Assembly (NCBI RefSeq): GCF_032062135.1
Contig: NC_092860.1
Span: forward strand, 157,060,274 to 157,124,273
Direction: 5' to 3'
DNA length: 64,000 nt
From: Pyxicephalus adspersus
Lineage: Eukaryota > Chordata > Amphibia > Anura > Pyxicephalidae
In this document: positions 11,396-23,535 of the stretch, in pieces
Layout: each line of letters begins with the position of its first letter
How positions within the stretch are numbered: the stretch's first letter is position 1
The notes under the pieces: generated by a model
Told to the model about the DNA's origin: nothing
What the model saw: only the letters and a program-made list of their open reading frames with translations
Database searches by the model: none
Translations under genes and position numbers: made by a program

Positions 11396-11985
11396 TGCCT
11401 CGGCTATCAGAGCTTCTCACTAAAAGAAAAAACAGTTTTAGGAATCACAAAGACCTGATATTTGCTCAGTTACATACTAAGATATTAGGCTGACATATAT
11501 CCCCACACTCATTATTCTATTTCATGTGGAAGGGGGCAAAGCCAGGAACTTCTCAGCACCCCTCATATAGTGTAGCAATCAGGACAATGTAATATACAAT
11601 ATATACAGAGAGTGGCAGTCAGTAGGGTGTATATGGAAACAAATCCTTCCGTTCTGATTTTCATCCTAATGATAAAAATGTGAAGTCAGTAGTAAAAACA
11701 AAAAGAAGAAAAGTATCTGACAATAATAGTCATTGGGAACAAGATCCCGGCATTGGGAGGAGAATCCTTCTATGATGGGATTGTAGGAATGAGCGGAGTG
11801 ATTTTGATGAAACATTCCATGCTGAGTTGTCTTACCACTATACTGGGATTAGCCTGGAACTGGAAGGTTATTCACTGCCTAAAGGGCTCCAGGTGTGGAT
11901 TGTGAAACAAATCTTTGGAATTTGTGATTAAGGGATCTTCCTAGTGCATCACAAACACTTTTTCTATCAATGAAAAGCCAGTTCC
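11396..11985. other. Intergenic, no gene recognised
   Basis: AT-rich, no supported coding region or defined repeat. Confidence 0.5.
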
Positions 11986-13060
11986 CTTCCTGACTACACT
12001 TTTCATAGGAAAGGAGTTGGATGGAATACGGATGCTTTGACATGAATTGTATGATTGAGTGTCCTGGGATCGGACTGATGACACAACTCAGGGATCTGTA
12101 ACCCCTAAGTAACTTTCCTTATAGATAATATACATTATATACTTATAGATAATATACATTATGTACTTATAGATAATATACTTATAGATAATATACATTA
12201 TATACTTATAGATAATATACATTATATACTTATAGATAATATACATACGGATATATCTGGGCTGGGAATGCTGGGAAGGATGAAGGTTTTGTTCAGCGTA
12301 AAGCATGAAAGAGGTAAATGAGAAGATACCTGCAGAGGTGGGGTCAGGGGGGTTACAGGTGGATTGAGACATTTGGTGGTAATAGGGGATTCTGCTATCA
12401 TAGGGAAACAAATATGACCGGCTTCTCCCAACCCAATGCTTGGCTGTCTCCTTTACATATGGCAGACCAAGATGGCAGATCACTGGAAGGACCCAGCCAT
12501 GACATTGGGACCCTTGCAGAATACAAGGTTAAAGAGACCTGTATATGATAAAGAGACATTTTTACAAAAATATATGAATAAAGCACCGGAACAAGTTCTG
12601 ACCTCTTATATCTAAGCTATTTATTAATCATTGCCTCAGTATCAAATCTCAGTGTCTTCATTTACTATGGGATTGAGCTCTATAGACTATAAGGATGTAG
12701 CTTCTACAGGAGGGGCCTGAGGACTGGTAAAGGACCACAGACTAGAAAACATATAGTTATTATTAGCAGTTGGAGTTAAAAAAAATACAATTTTTTTGTC
12801 AAGTAAATTTGCCTACTCTTTTTAAGAAAGCAGAAACAAAAAGGTTGACTTTGTATTCATGGCTGCTGTGTATGTTAGGATCTGCAAGATAGGACAATAT
12901 CATCTGGAAATAAATAGAAAATTAGCTTAAAACTGAATCCAGAGTGTAGCAATTAATGATTTTTTGTAAGTTGTGCCCCCTAGAGTTCACTTTTGGTACT
13001 GTGACTTTTACATGGCAACCCATGCACCATGGAACCCCACAATGCACTCCTGTAATTGAA
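11986..13060 (+). repeat. Duplicated block A (paralogue of 58.4-59.5 kb)
   Basis: Matches 58385-59540 in the same order and orientation at several points: 'aggagttgg' before a would-be TATA position; a broken splice donor 'cctaagtaact' at 12105-12110 against intact 'ctgtaagtaact'; then 'tttggtggtaataggggatt', 'aggactggtaaaggaccaca', 'ggctgctgtgtatgttagga' and 'ccatgcaccatggaacccc'. It is interrupted by a local tandem repeat at 12118-12247. Here the TATA box and donor are both mutated, so if it was a promoter plus first exon it is dead. Confidence 0.72.
12118..12247. repeat. AT-rich tandem repeat (about 24 bp)
   Basis: Repeated 'acttatagataatataca' and 'ttatatacttatagataata' units, about five copies, some shortened. 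The paralogous block at 58.5 kb has just one matching unit, so this array grew after the blocks duplicated. Confidence 0.85.
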
Positions 13061-13357
13061 ATCACACATTATGGTGCTCTGGCGACCTAACAGTACCCAA
13101 CTAGCACCAAGATGATCCGACCCATGCAGTCTGGTACTAAAAGTTCAAATTCTGTGTTTGACACCAAGGAATATATATATTGTCTCTGATTTACAAACTG
13201 ACCTACATATGGTTTGATTAAATTCCTAGCAAATAATAATACTGATGAGTGATAGAAAAATCTATGTGTCCTGCTAGGGCTTAATTACAGAATGCAAAGT
13301 TACATCAGAACTGCAGTTTAGGTGAGGCAAAGAGGACAAAGAAGAAAAAAGGTGAGC
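13061..13357. other. Intergenic, no gene recognised
   Basis: No coding region seen. It ends at an assembly gap. Confidence 0.5.
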
Positions 13358-13875
13358 NNNNNNNNNNNNNNNNNNNNNNNNNNNNNNNNNNNNNNNNNNN
13401 NNNNNNNNNNNNNNNNNNNNNNNNNNNNNNNNNNNNNNNNNNNNNNNNNNNNNNNNNNNNNNNNNNNNNNNNNNNNNNNNNNNNNNNNNNNNNNNNNNNN
13501 NNNNNNNNNNNNNNNNNNNNNNNNNNNNNNNNNNNNNNNNNNNNNNNNNNNNNNNNNNNNNNNNNNNNNNNNNNNNNNNNNNNNNNNNNNNNNNNNNNNN
13601 NNNNNNNNNNNNNNNNNNNNNNNNNNNNNNNNNNNNNNNNNNNNNNNNNNNNNNNNNNNNNNNNNNNNNNNNNNNNNNNNNNNNNNNNNNNNNNNNNNNN
13701 NNNNNNNNNNNNNNNNNNNNNNNNNNNNNNNNNNNNNNNNNNNNNNNNNNNNNNNNNNNNNNNNNNNNNNNNNNNNNNNNNNNNNNNNNNNNNNNNNNNN
13801 NNNNNNNNNNNNNNNNNNNNNNNNNNNNNNNNNNNNNNNNNNNNNNNNNNNNNNNNNNNNNNNNNNNNNNNNNNN
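13358..13875. other. Assembly gap (N)
   Basis: 518 undetermined bases. Long ORFs drawn across it are artefacts of the N run. Confidence 0.99.
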
Positions 13876-15999
13876 AGAACTTCATGGACACTCATCTTTG
13901 GTTGGCCAAGTTGCTCCAACAAATACACGGTGGAATTCCAACCTGTAGGGACATGCACATCACCAGATTTCAGCCCGATTGTGTTGAGCCGCATGTCCAC
14001 CAAGTGAGTGGCAGTTGGCCAAGACCATGAAAATGGACAATCTGGCACTCATAATAGGACCTGCTTGGAACTAGTACTGGGTACCAGTCTCCCATGAATA
14101 GGTTAGTAACAACATGGCAGCTTTTCTCTTGTGCATACATGTATACACTTTTGGAGGTATAGAAGATATTGGTATTGACAATGGAAAGGTGGCATTCCTG
14201 GAAAAGGGGAGAACAAGGATGATGATGAGATGGAGGTAGTATAGGTGACCAAGGATGTGAATCTCACTAAAGTCCTGTACCTTTATCAGTTTCACGAGCT
14301 GACACTGGATTTACCCACAGTATATGTATTGCCTCTGCTCATGATGAATCCATGTCTAGGTGCACCTACCCAGTAGTGACAGGGACATATTATTGGAACA
14401 TGGATGTGTCTCCAATCTATATGGCCATAGGTGCAGAGCCATCAGATGTGCAATTCTTGTGTTGAAGCTGCATGGTGGGGTGGTTTGGGAAGTATTTTAG
14501 ATAGGAAAAGCAAGATTGCTGCTGAGCAACTTTTTATTCCACCTCCCCCTGTCTGTGGTGTACTTAGTAAGTAGTGAGGGGGGAGTCCCTCTTTCTTCAC
14601 CCCTCTGGACCTCCTATTTCATCATGGCCCATGGAAGGTTGGTCCTCCTCTATTTCTTCCTGTGGGTTAGGCATTGGGATATAAAATGTCTTTTTTCTGC
14701 CCCTCTGGCTCTTTTGAGTCTTTCATACTAGCTAATAGACTAATTGCTGACATGTTTCTGACTATTTGATGTTGGCTAAGTATCTCTTGGATTTGGCAGA
14801 GCAAGTTGACAAACCTTGTTCTTGGCTCAATTACAAAGTTTGCAACAAAAATGGTGGGGAATTTGGGAAGGTTGTGTATTGTAGAAATACTCCATTAAGT
14901 AAATTATAGAGGATAAAATGTAATTATTAATAGGACCTCTAATTCTTTCACATTTACACTAACCATTCCAAATATCCAATACTTTGTCCAAACACAGACT
15001 TACTGCCATTTTAAATACCATCCCAACACAGCTCTCACTACCCGGTCCCAACACAACTCCCAATAACCAGATCCAACACAATGCCCAATAGCCAGTCCCA
15101 ACACTGCTTCCACTATCCAGTCCCAGCATAGTGCCCAATATCTACCCTATAAAAGAAAATCATTTTTTCATGCCATTCCTTCAAAATGGACAAAATATCA
15201 GCAGGTCATCCCATAGTGGACCAAACATTTAAGGACCATGGGCATTAAGCTCCAAACTGGAGAGCAAGATCAGGCATAACTATGATGGACAAATAGATTA
15301 TCCAGCAACACAGGGCCAAACTACACATTGCCTGGCAGCGCAGTTTTATTGTCTTAGGAAAGATTGGTTATACAGTATGTTATAAAGGGAACATAGGAGT
15401 ATCCATTGTAGGTATACTGGTGGGTATTGCAGACACAGAACTGAACAGTACAATATAACAATATTACATAGTCAGGATGGATAATCACATCAAGTTCAAC
15501 CTCTAGGGAAATAAGCATATCCCAGATAAAACCCTATAAACAGAATTGATCCAGAGGAAGGCAAAAAAATATTATCAACAATATATATATATACATTAAA
15601 TATTGCAAATGATAATAATAACATGTGCACAACAGGCTGTAGTAAAAACAAATAACAAAAAACTGTAACAAAACAGATCTCCATATTTAAGTAGATATGA
15701 AAAGAGATAAGTACAGGCTGAAAACACAGAGGTCAAGATAAGAACGTGTTAATAATGAATAGATCCAACCAGACTCAGTTTGCTTTATTTGTCTATGATA
15801 ATCAACCCCTTTGGAGGTGTCAGAACCTCAATACCAAGCCAAAATGAACATTCCTTGTGAACTGATATTGGGATGTTGCAGGAAGTGTTAAAGCAGAAAT
15901 CCTCCCATCTGTGACAAAAGAGGAGTCGGAATACAAAACTCTAAGTGTTGTGTATCACTCTCAGATTTGGATAATGGATAGATGTTTGAATAAATGAAG
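13876..15999. other. Intergenic with minor repeats
   Basis: No supported gene. Near 14985-15135 there is an imperfect tandem repeat of about 36 bp built on 'ccagtcccaacac' and 'cccaata'. Near 15485-15570, 'aagcatatcccagataaaac' and 'cagaattgatccagagg' look like a fragment of a dispersed amphibian repeat. The rest is unassigned. Confidence 0.5.
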
Positions 16000-16799
16000 A
16001 GTGGTGCACTCCATGACTCGGGTAGCTCGGATCATCGCCGCCTCTCACCCAAAATCCCTTTAAACCAATTTTCTTTCCCCTCCCCCAACTTGCACTAACC
16101 ATTTTTCACCTAAAAATCCTTCCCGCACTTAACCACATTTTTTGTATTCAAACCATTTCCGCACCTTGCTTTCACTATCCTCACCTTCTCTCACATTCTC
16201 CCGCCCCCTCTTACCAGCCATCCCTCCCTCTTTTCTCCAAAAAGCATTGACACCTGTTTTGGGTTAAAATGGCTGGCAAGCAGCCGTTTATTTAACAAAA
16301 TTTTTGAAAACTTCTTTTTATTAAACAATAAATAACCATCTTAAATAACATATGAAATAACTTACTTTAAATAACATACATTACCATAATTTAACATTCA
16401 AATTATCAACACATTAACATAACATAACAATAGCATATTAATAACAATAATATTTCAAAATTGCCTAAATTTTTATTTTACCAATTATAATCTAAATCTG
16501 TAAACCAACAATCAAAAACCACTGTGCCCTATTGCACTATATCCAACTCCACTTTTTAACCAACCAGGCCGCAGGTCTAGGAAGGGTAAAGTCCACTCCA
16601 CCGAGTGTAATTCACCATTTTTTACCACACTGGCCCCTAGCCGCCCAGCACCGCCTCAGGGGCCCCACCATAACACCATTAATGGGCACCCTACCACTGG
16701 GTTGCCCTACCAAAATGACCACCAGGACTCTTACCCTCCTAAACCCCAATCGCCACTGCGCTCAAGCGGGATACCTCATGCCTGAGCACTCTTCCACAC

Positions 16800-17545
16800 C
16801 TGAAATGCTCGCTGCACTCCATCTTGCAGACCCAAAATCTACAAATCTGTACCTATGGCATTCAGGTGCACCCCGTCACTGCACAGAGACCTCCACGTTT
16901 CTTCCTCCAATTCTCTGTGCCTAACCACCATACCCTTATTCCGAGCTACAAACCTGGCCACCTCCTTATTTAATTTGATTTATGCCTTATTGACCTTCAC
17001 TACCGACCTTTTTTCCCCTCCAACTCGTTCTGGCCACTATATCTGACCAAACTATGATGACTGCCGGGAACTCTAACCTGATCCTCAAATAATTAATTTT
17101 AATATCCCTGATCAATTCCCGCATGGATCGCTGCCCCAAATCATTGCCTCCCGCATGTATTACCACCACATCCGGGCGCAGGTCGAATTCCACAAATCTT
17201 CGAAGCTCCAGCACCACCCTGCTCCATAGCATGCCACGAACACCCAGCCAGCGCACTGTAGCCTTCCTTCCTGGGCAATCCTAGCAGTCGGCCCTCCGAC
17301 CGTACCTCTGCTCCTCTGGCACCCCACCACACATTGGAGTGACTCAGTATCCAAACTAAGCAGTTGTGCCCTCCTGTAATAAAACAAACATTTTTCCTAA
17401 CATACAACAACTCCTTCCGCACCACCCCACCAACTAACCCCCTATTGAACCCCCATCTTACAACAGATGCGGCCGAATGTACAACCGGAACCTTCCCGAT
17501 TCCCATCGTCCAATCCTCTGAATAACCCTCTCCCCTAGGCCCCAT
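16800..17545 (-). pseudogene. SGNH/GDSL-like hydrolase domain of the DIRS element
   Basis: Minus-strand pieces in shifted frames carry the SGNH blocks in order: block I as 'LSHSNVWWGARG' (about 17330), block III as 'DVVVIHAGGNDLG' with the GGND asparagine (about 17150), and block V as 'CSDGVHLNAIG' with the Asp and His of the catalytic pair (about 16870). This domain is known from vertebrate DIRS elements downstream of the recombinase; its role in the life cycle is not established. The catalytic Ser-equivalent region reads SHS. At least two frameshifts separate the blocks, so no full-length protein is made. Confidence 0.8.
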
Positions 17546-18411
17546 CTGGCCGCCTCTGTGGCCGCCCCAGTCCTAAAGGAATGGGATGAGTAACCCTTTG
17601 GATCTTTACCTATACTCACAAATTCTTTTTAAACACCACTATGAACTGAAAACAAGATAAAAAGGTCCCGTTTTCATGCAACAACAAAGGCCCTCCTGTC
17701 CTGGGCCTCCGTCTGATGAATTTCCCTACTACCATAACTGGGCAGACAGGGGACCCCACCAGCCTACAAAGTTGTATTCGAAAACCTTTCCCAAACTAGT
17801 CTTAGACTTGCAGATCCACACACTCAACTCCTCCTCCGACCAAGAGACATCCTGCCACACTACTCCCCCAGCCCCGGTCCCGGGGGGGGCTAACTAATTC
17901 CCCAATCCTCAATTCCCTAAAAAACACTAAAACAAACGCTGCCTTAAAGAGCAATTTTTTATATGAACCCTTGCATACCCGTGCTATGCTCATCAACAAC
18001 TCCCCCAACAACGTAAAGGAAACCGGCCTCCCAGTATCCAGCGACCTCTTTCCTCTCCTATAACCTTTAACAGCCTGTCTTACTAAAAACGTCTTTTCCA
18101 GGTCCCTCTCCCCTTGCAACTTAAACCAAAATGCCATACCCGCTAATATCCATTGACCTCGCCACTGACACACCTCTAGCAAAATCCTGAGCCAGCCAAA
18201 ACAACAATAGGTGCACTGAATTCTCTCCTGTCCGCCTCTCTCCAAACTGCCTGCATAACTGATCCCACTCTCTCCAAACCCCCGCATAACTAGCCCACGT
18301 GCGCTCACTCACCGACCTTTGTACCATCTCACCAATCAGGCCAATGCAAGTCCCCACAGTTCCACTGGACAAGGCTCCCCTCGCTGCTCCGCCTCTGGCG
18401 CCAGCACACAA
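17500..18411 (-). pseudogene. DIRS tyrosine recombinase
   Basis: Provides integration of the circular DNA intermediate in DIRS elements. The minus strand shows an N-terminal SAM-like core-binding region ('SERTWASYAGVWREW', about 18290), then the box I arginine in 'FFRELRIGELV' (about 17880). The C-terminal HxxR motif is in 'SSHSFRTGAATEAARWG' (about 17580), followed by 'IQRIGRWESGRFRLYIRP' with the candidate nucleophilic Tyr. All catalytic residues of the family can be found, but they sit in at least two frames, so the copy is inactive as it stands. Confidence 0.85.
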
Positions 18412-18522
18412 AACCTGTCCTACTGGAAACGTGACAACGCATCAGCCACAACATTTTTAACCCTGGAATATGGCACGCAAACAGAGAGATGTTATGCTGC
18501 AAGCACCTCAACACTAAATGCC

Positions 18523-18868
18523 TCAACAGCCGCACTGCTTGCCCTGATGATACCGATAGACTGTTGAAGGCCTTGCCAGGTTATCACAATGGAATCTCAC
18601 TTTTTTGTTCGCTAACTCCTTCCCCCACAATTTAATTGCCACCACAATGGGGAATAGTTCCAGCACCACCAAATTCTTCACCAGCTCTGCTCTGCTTCCA
18701 CCCACTCTTGAGGCCACGCCCGGCACTCCACTTACCCTGAAAATAGGCGCCAAAACCCGTAGACCCCGCTGCATCACTGTACAACTCCAAATCCACCACC
18801 GTGATAGGCCCTTCCAACCACATAGCCTTCCCATTGAACAACACCAAAAACATTTTCCACACCTTCAA
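18523..18868 (-). pseudogene. DIRS RNase H domain
   Basis: Follows the reverse transcriptase directly. The minus-strand reading contains 'LELYSDAAGSTGFGAYF', the first catalytic Asp block of retroelement RNase H, and 'KKVRFHCDNLA', the block with the later Asp. These lie in two overlapping frames (18868-18632 and 18834-18523), so one frameshift lies between them. Confidence 0.8.
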
Positions 18869-19858
18869 ATCTGCCTTTTTACTTCCATGGACAAACGCAC
18901 AAAGTGTGACGGCGATTTGACTCCTGCCGTTGCAGCTGCCAACCGTCTACAAAATATTCTACCCATCCTCACCACCCTACATGCAAAGTTCAACTTCCCC
19001 AACCAAGACTGTACCTCTTTCAAACGCATCTTCTTCCTGTCACAAGCCCCAGCCACTTCTGCCCTCAGTGCTACCAACTTGTCTTGCGGCAACCTGTTCT
19101 CCAAAGCTACAGAATCCAACTCAATGAATGTAATCGCTAAACCTGGGCCTTCGTTTCTTTCCGCCGCCAAAGGTACACCAAAATGATCTGCCACATGCTG
19201 TAATGTCCCCAACAAAACCCTACAAACAGAATTACCTGGAGGCCCGATCAACAAAAAATCATCCAAATAATGGATGACCGATTCCACCCCCGCCACCGAC
19301 TTGACAACCCAATCCAAAAAAGTGCTAAATTGTTCAAACAGTGCGCAAGAAATGGATCAACCCATGGGCAAGCACCTGTCCACGAAATACTCCCCCTGCC
19401 ACTTGAACCCTAACAAATGCAAACACTCGGGGCCTCAATGTCCGCTTTTGCCATCAACGCACCTTTTCCATACCGCCGTACCCACCGAATAGCAGCATCC
19501 AGCGATGTGTAAGCCACGGATTCCCGATCAATGCCATCATTTACTGAACCCCCAGCGGTAATGATATATGATGGATCAATCTAAACTTACCTGGCTTCTT
19601 TTTGGGGACCAAGCCCAACAGTAAAACCAACAAACCTTCCAGTGGCGGCATCTCAAAAGTGCCGCTCATCCGTCCTAGCCCCACTTTTTTCTCCAATTTT
19701 GCTGTCACTACCTCTGGATGCTGCAATGCCAACCTCAAATTTTTGGGTTCCTTTGGAACAACAGGTAATTCACAGGGAATCCAAAAACCATTCTCAAAAC
19801 CCTCCTCCAATATTCTAGCCGCCGCCCGGTCAGGATACTTATTTAGAAAAGGCCGCAT
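18865..19858 (-). pseudogene. DIRS reverse transcriptase
   Basis: The 5' part (19858-19541) holds 'VPKKKPGKFRLIHHIS', the RT block 2-3 region preceding the first catalytic Asp. The 3' part (19317-18865) begins shortly before 'VIHYLDDFLLIGPP', which carries the YLDD active-site motif of DIRS-type RTs, then the thumb region with 'LQSWLGKLNFACRVV'-like sequence. Frameshifts between 19541 and 19317 break the palm. The protein would copy the element's RNA into DNA. Confidence 0.88.
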
Positions 19859-19873
19859 CCTTGATCACTGGTG

Positions 19874-20140
19874 TCATTCATTTTTCCAGCGCCACATCCC
19901 CCCCCCCCCCCGACTTGCCATGTGCTTACCTCCACATCCTGAACATTCGTGGCGGAAATGGCAAGTCATGCCAAATTTGCACGTGCCCTCATTGAACAGC
20001 CAGCACACTCCATGCTTCTGTCCAGCCGGCGATCCAACTCCTTGTGGCCCACCGCCCCCCCCCCTGAAAAAAACTATTGTCCACTGGGCCTCCCCACTGT
20101 CATTATCTTCATCCAAAGACCGATGTCTTTGTGATCCCAC
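19874..20140 (-). pseudogene. DIRS Gag C-terminal zinc-finger region
   Basis: An 88-residue open segment with a Cys/His cluster, 'CWLFNEGTCKFGMTCHFRH' followed by 'CSGCGGKH'. This is the CCCH-like finger at the end of the vertebrate DIRS first ORF, probably nucleic-acid binding. It lies immediately upstream of the RT. Confidence 0.75.
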
Positions 20141-20294
20141 CGCAATGACGGTCTCACTGCCTTCTGCTGACGAAATAGTTCGTCATACTGCAGCCAGGCA
20201 GTGCCACCGTAAAGCCGGTGCGATTCCCCAATAGTGTCCAGGTAGCAAAATAAAACCGCACACAGCTCTGGCTGACTTTCCCCAAGTACGCTGG

Positions 20295-20633
20295 TTAATA
20301 TAATAAACGCACCTTAAGCAAGGTGCGAGGAATCAAGCGATGACACCGTTGCTTGCTTTCATCCTTACGCTCCTCCCCCACCGGCCTATCGACATTGAAG
20401 CGATCTAAAGGCAAAAGAGAAAATATGTCGACATAATCACCTTCTAAAATCTTCACACGAACTTCCTCCTGTAAGTGTGCTCCCAGCAGGCCCTCGAAGC
20501 ACACGTAGACTTCTCCTCTATCCGCATCTCCCACTGACTGCTCCTGTTCTTTAAATATACCACTGCCTGCTTCCCCTTCCCCTACATTTGATACCACTGA
20601 CCCCTCACACAACCTCTCCTCGCTAAACTCCAT
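20295..20633 (-). pseudogene. DIRS Gag-like N-terminal region
   Basis: A 112-residue open minus-strand segment upstream of the zinc-finger region. It contains 'VKILEGDYVDIFSLLPLD', typical of the amphibian and fish DIRS first ORF. It begins with an acidic stretch that would follow an ATG at 20633. It is separated from the zinc-finger part by frame breaks. Confidence 0.65.
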
Positions 20634-20760
20634 CTGCCCCCCGAACTACCCCTTTTTGAACGCTCCCCTCCCCCCCATAGACCCCTGCTTAATCGCCTGC
20701 ATGACCTCCATCAAGCCTGCTAAGACTTCCTGATTTTCATAGACCTGTCTTTTTTTCCTT

Positions 20761-22192
20761 TCTTCTTTTGTTTTTTTATTTATTCCATGTATGTTTTTCT
20801 ACACATTTGTATATTTTATGTCAATTTATTTGTTATAACCCTGATTGTTGTTTTGCTTTTATTGTTATATATTGAAACATCCTTCAATAAAAAAAAAACA
20901 TTTTAAACAAATACTAATGTGTGTTGACAGGTGACCCAGATATTCATCAGTATATTATTGGTCATCTATCCATGCCAATCCTCCGTTAGCTGTTGTGTAC
21001 TTGCCAGTACATTGGCCTTGATTTATCAAACAAGCAAGTGTAAGCTCGCCGCTTGAAAATACGCGCCAATATACAAGGCGCATTGCTCCGAGCCACAGCC
21101 GAGTGCTCGCCTTCACTTGCCAGCTGGATTCCTGCTTTGAAAAATGAGCAATGAGGTTGAGAATCCGCCAATTAAGGCGATTCATTTTCAGCTTTGCAAT
21201 TCAGGAGGATCTGAAAGGAGGGGGATTCCACCTTTAACCAGAATTAATATCCTCCATGAATGTTGCTTGGAGCCAAGCACATGACATCAGAAATCAAAGG
21301 AAGAAATAGGCAATCTTTGAAGCATGTAAAGCAATATACCCCAAAAAATCCTCTTTGCCTATTTCTTCCTATAATTTCTCTTTTATATGTACATGTACAC
21401 ACACATTTAACCCCTAGTGCCTGGGGATCCCGCACTGTCGGTCCCACAGCTGTGCTCATTTTATGAATGCAGCTGTGGGAATCATCCTGTCATTGTGAGA
21501 TAACCTGTAAAAAAAAAAAGTTTAAACGTTACACTAAACAAACACATTAAATAAAATACTTAAACATTAAAGCCTCCCCTTTTTTTACACATTTTTTCAC
21601 CATTTAGGGAATGATTAAGGGGTTTAATGTACCCCTGTTCTCATTCCCCAGGGTGGGGTGGTGGAGATCTGGGAGTCTCCTTATTAAAGGGGCTTTCAGA
21701 TTCTAAAGTCCTGCTAAAAACACTTCAAAAAGCTCCCATTGCTTTCATGGAAACTTTCTTAAAAAGCTAACAGTTGCTTGGAAAAGTTTATAAAAAAACA
21801 TATAAACGTAGCAGAAATGTTACATGCATTTTTAAAACATATAGCTATATATAATTATATAAATGCATATAAATATAATATAAAAATATTAAAATACATA
21901 AATATTTATAAATATATAAATGTTTTCATATTTTTAGACTATATTTATATGTATTTATATATTTATCACAGATATCTATACATGTATTTATATTACCTAT
22001 ATATTTATATTATAAAGTGTATATAATATAAATGTAAAGTATATACATATTAGGCTCTGATTTTCAGGACCCTACTTATTACAGGTTTGCTGGATTACTC
22101 ATGATGTTCTCCAGTCTTGGGGAGCTTTAATAAATCAGGTCCAATGTGTACAATATAAAATTGTATTGTTCCTGTTTCATTCATCCAGAAAC
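20761..22192. other. Intergenic with dispersed repeat fragments
   Basis: 20950-21190 is a GC-richer patch around 'tgatttatcaaacaagcaag' and 'gcgccaatatacaaggcgca'. 21210-21390 is the inverted copy of sequence at 51250-51410 (shared words 'tgttgcttggagccaagc', 'aggaagaaataggcaatc'). 21780-22040 is almost pure A/T. 22085-22140 ('ctccagtcttggggagcttt') recurs at 59740-59790. No gene. Confidence 0.6.
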
Positions 22193-22391
22193 CAGTATTT
22201 ATCAATCAGGGTTTCTCCAGAGTTTGCTAGGGGTTCCTTGAGCAATTAGCAATTTGTCCCTCTTAGGTTTATCCAACACTATTAATCTCTTTGGCTATCT
22301 GTAAGAGTGACATTCTTCCCAATGACCAGCAATGTAAGAGGAATACTTCCTACTGATTTCCACACTGATATGCTGTGAGCTGTGGATATAT
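22193..22391 (-). repeat. hAT-like MITE, left part (split)
   Basis: Matches the reverse complement of the MITE at 63708-63970 along its length: 'cagtatttatcaatcagg' against 'cagtgtttctcaaccagg', then 'ccagagtttgctagggg', and 'gctgtgagctgtgg'. It is interrupted at about 22391 by the 1.09 kb element that follows, and resumes at 23481. Confidence 0.75.
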
Positions 22392-23480
22392 TGTATATAC
22401 TCGAGTATAGGTCGATCCAAGTATAAGCCGAGGTACCTATTTTTACCTTGGAAAACAGGAAAAATTGACTGGCTCGAGTATAAGCTGAGGGTGGGAAATG
22501 CTGCAGCTACTGGGAAGTTTCAATATTGAAGATAAATACAAATAAAAATGCATAATACAGCCATTACAGCCATAATACAGTAAACAAATATCATAGTGAG
22601 ATTTTAGTGGTTAGGTAGGTATACTACTTACTGTAACTAACCACGAAATTCTCTTTAACCTCCCTGGCTATAAAATTCTGTCCCAAAAAAAGTGTCTGAA
22701 ACCGGTACACAGCGGTACTACATTCACTATAGCTTCCTCTAGCATTCTCATTCTGTTTGTGTTTCCACATAAAAAGCATTACATTTTTTGCATGAAAATT
22801 TATTTTACATTGTAGGGTTATAAATCTTAGACATAACTTACCGAAACATGACCAATATTTAATAAATTTATTATTAAACTTTATTTAAAAAAAAATACAC
22901 AAACAACAAACAAAAATCTGTAAAAATAGCTAAACATGTAATATAACTGTACAGTAGCATGTATAATGTATATATAATATAATAAATATATATTATATAA
23001 AATTTCTTTGTATTGGACTCAATACAGCTAATTTGTATTGAATCAAACACAAAATATTTCACTTTCCCGCCACTTCTCCCACATGAACCGACACATGCAC
23101 CGACATTACCGGGAAACCCCAGGAGATCGTCTCTGCATTCTGCGGCTAAAGACAGAAGAAAGAAGACGTGTCCGGAGGAGCTGTGGGGACCAGCAGGACA
23201 CCGGGGGATGAAAACAGAACAAGGTAAGTGTGGTTTTTTTGTATACTTTTAAATATGTTTTGAGTATGTTTTGTGTAGTTTTGAATTTGACGCTGGAGGT
23301 ATGCCACTCTGGCATACCCCTGGCTTTTGCAGTCAGCGTATTTCTGCCGCATTTCCACCGGGACGTAAATCGCTGGACGCGGCTTTCGGATCGGGTGCTG
23401 ACTGGAGTATGGGCCGAGGGTGACTTTTTTTTAGCACATTTTGGGTTCTGAAAAAGTGGGCTTATACTCAGGTATATACA
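22392..23480. mobile_element. 1.09 kb non-autonomous TIR element, nested
   Basis: Terminal inverted repeats: left 'tgtatatactcgagtata' at 22392; right end 'tatactcaggtatataca' to 23480. Subterminal 'aagtataagccgagg' on the left pairs with 'gtgggcttatact' on the right. The interior has no transposase, only AT-rich DNA and unrelated short ORFs. The superfamily is not certain because the target duplication cannot be resolved. It sits inside an older hAT-like MITE. Confidence 0.75.
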
Positions 23481-23535
23481 GTAGTAGTCGGGGTTACCTG
23501 AGATCTGAAAGTTATTTTTAAGGGTTACCCTGTGT
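23481..23535 (-). repeat. hAT-like MITE, right part (split)
   Basis: 'gggttacctgagatctgaaa' followed by 'gttatttttaagggttac' matches the end of the 63.7 kb MITE in the same relative order after removing the nested element. The terminal repeat itself is decayed. Confidence 0.65.

Larger units (their letters stand above)
16000..20760 (-). mobile_element. DIRS-type tyrosine-recombinase retrotransposon (degenerate)
   Basis: Read from right to left on the minus strand, the element has a gag-like region, reverse transcriptase, RNase H, tyrosine recombinase and an SGNH-hydrolase domain. That is the order seen in vertebrate DIRS elements. There is no integrase and no aspartic protease, as expected for DIRS. 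Every domain is recognisable but split by frameshifts and stops, so the copy is not autonomous. DIRS elements end in inverted terminal repeats and an internal complementary region; I could not define these by eye, so both outer limits are approximate. Its base composition (long C-rich runs on the plus strand) differs from the AT-rich flanks. Confidence 0.9.

Noticed and set aside
20955..21185. 76- and 61-codon overlapping minus-strand ORFs
   Set aside because: Lie in a dispersed repeat patch ('tgatttatcaaacaagcaag') with no domain.
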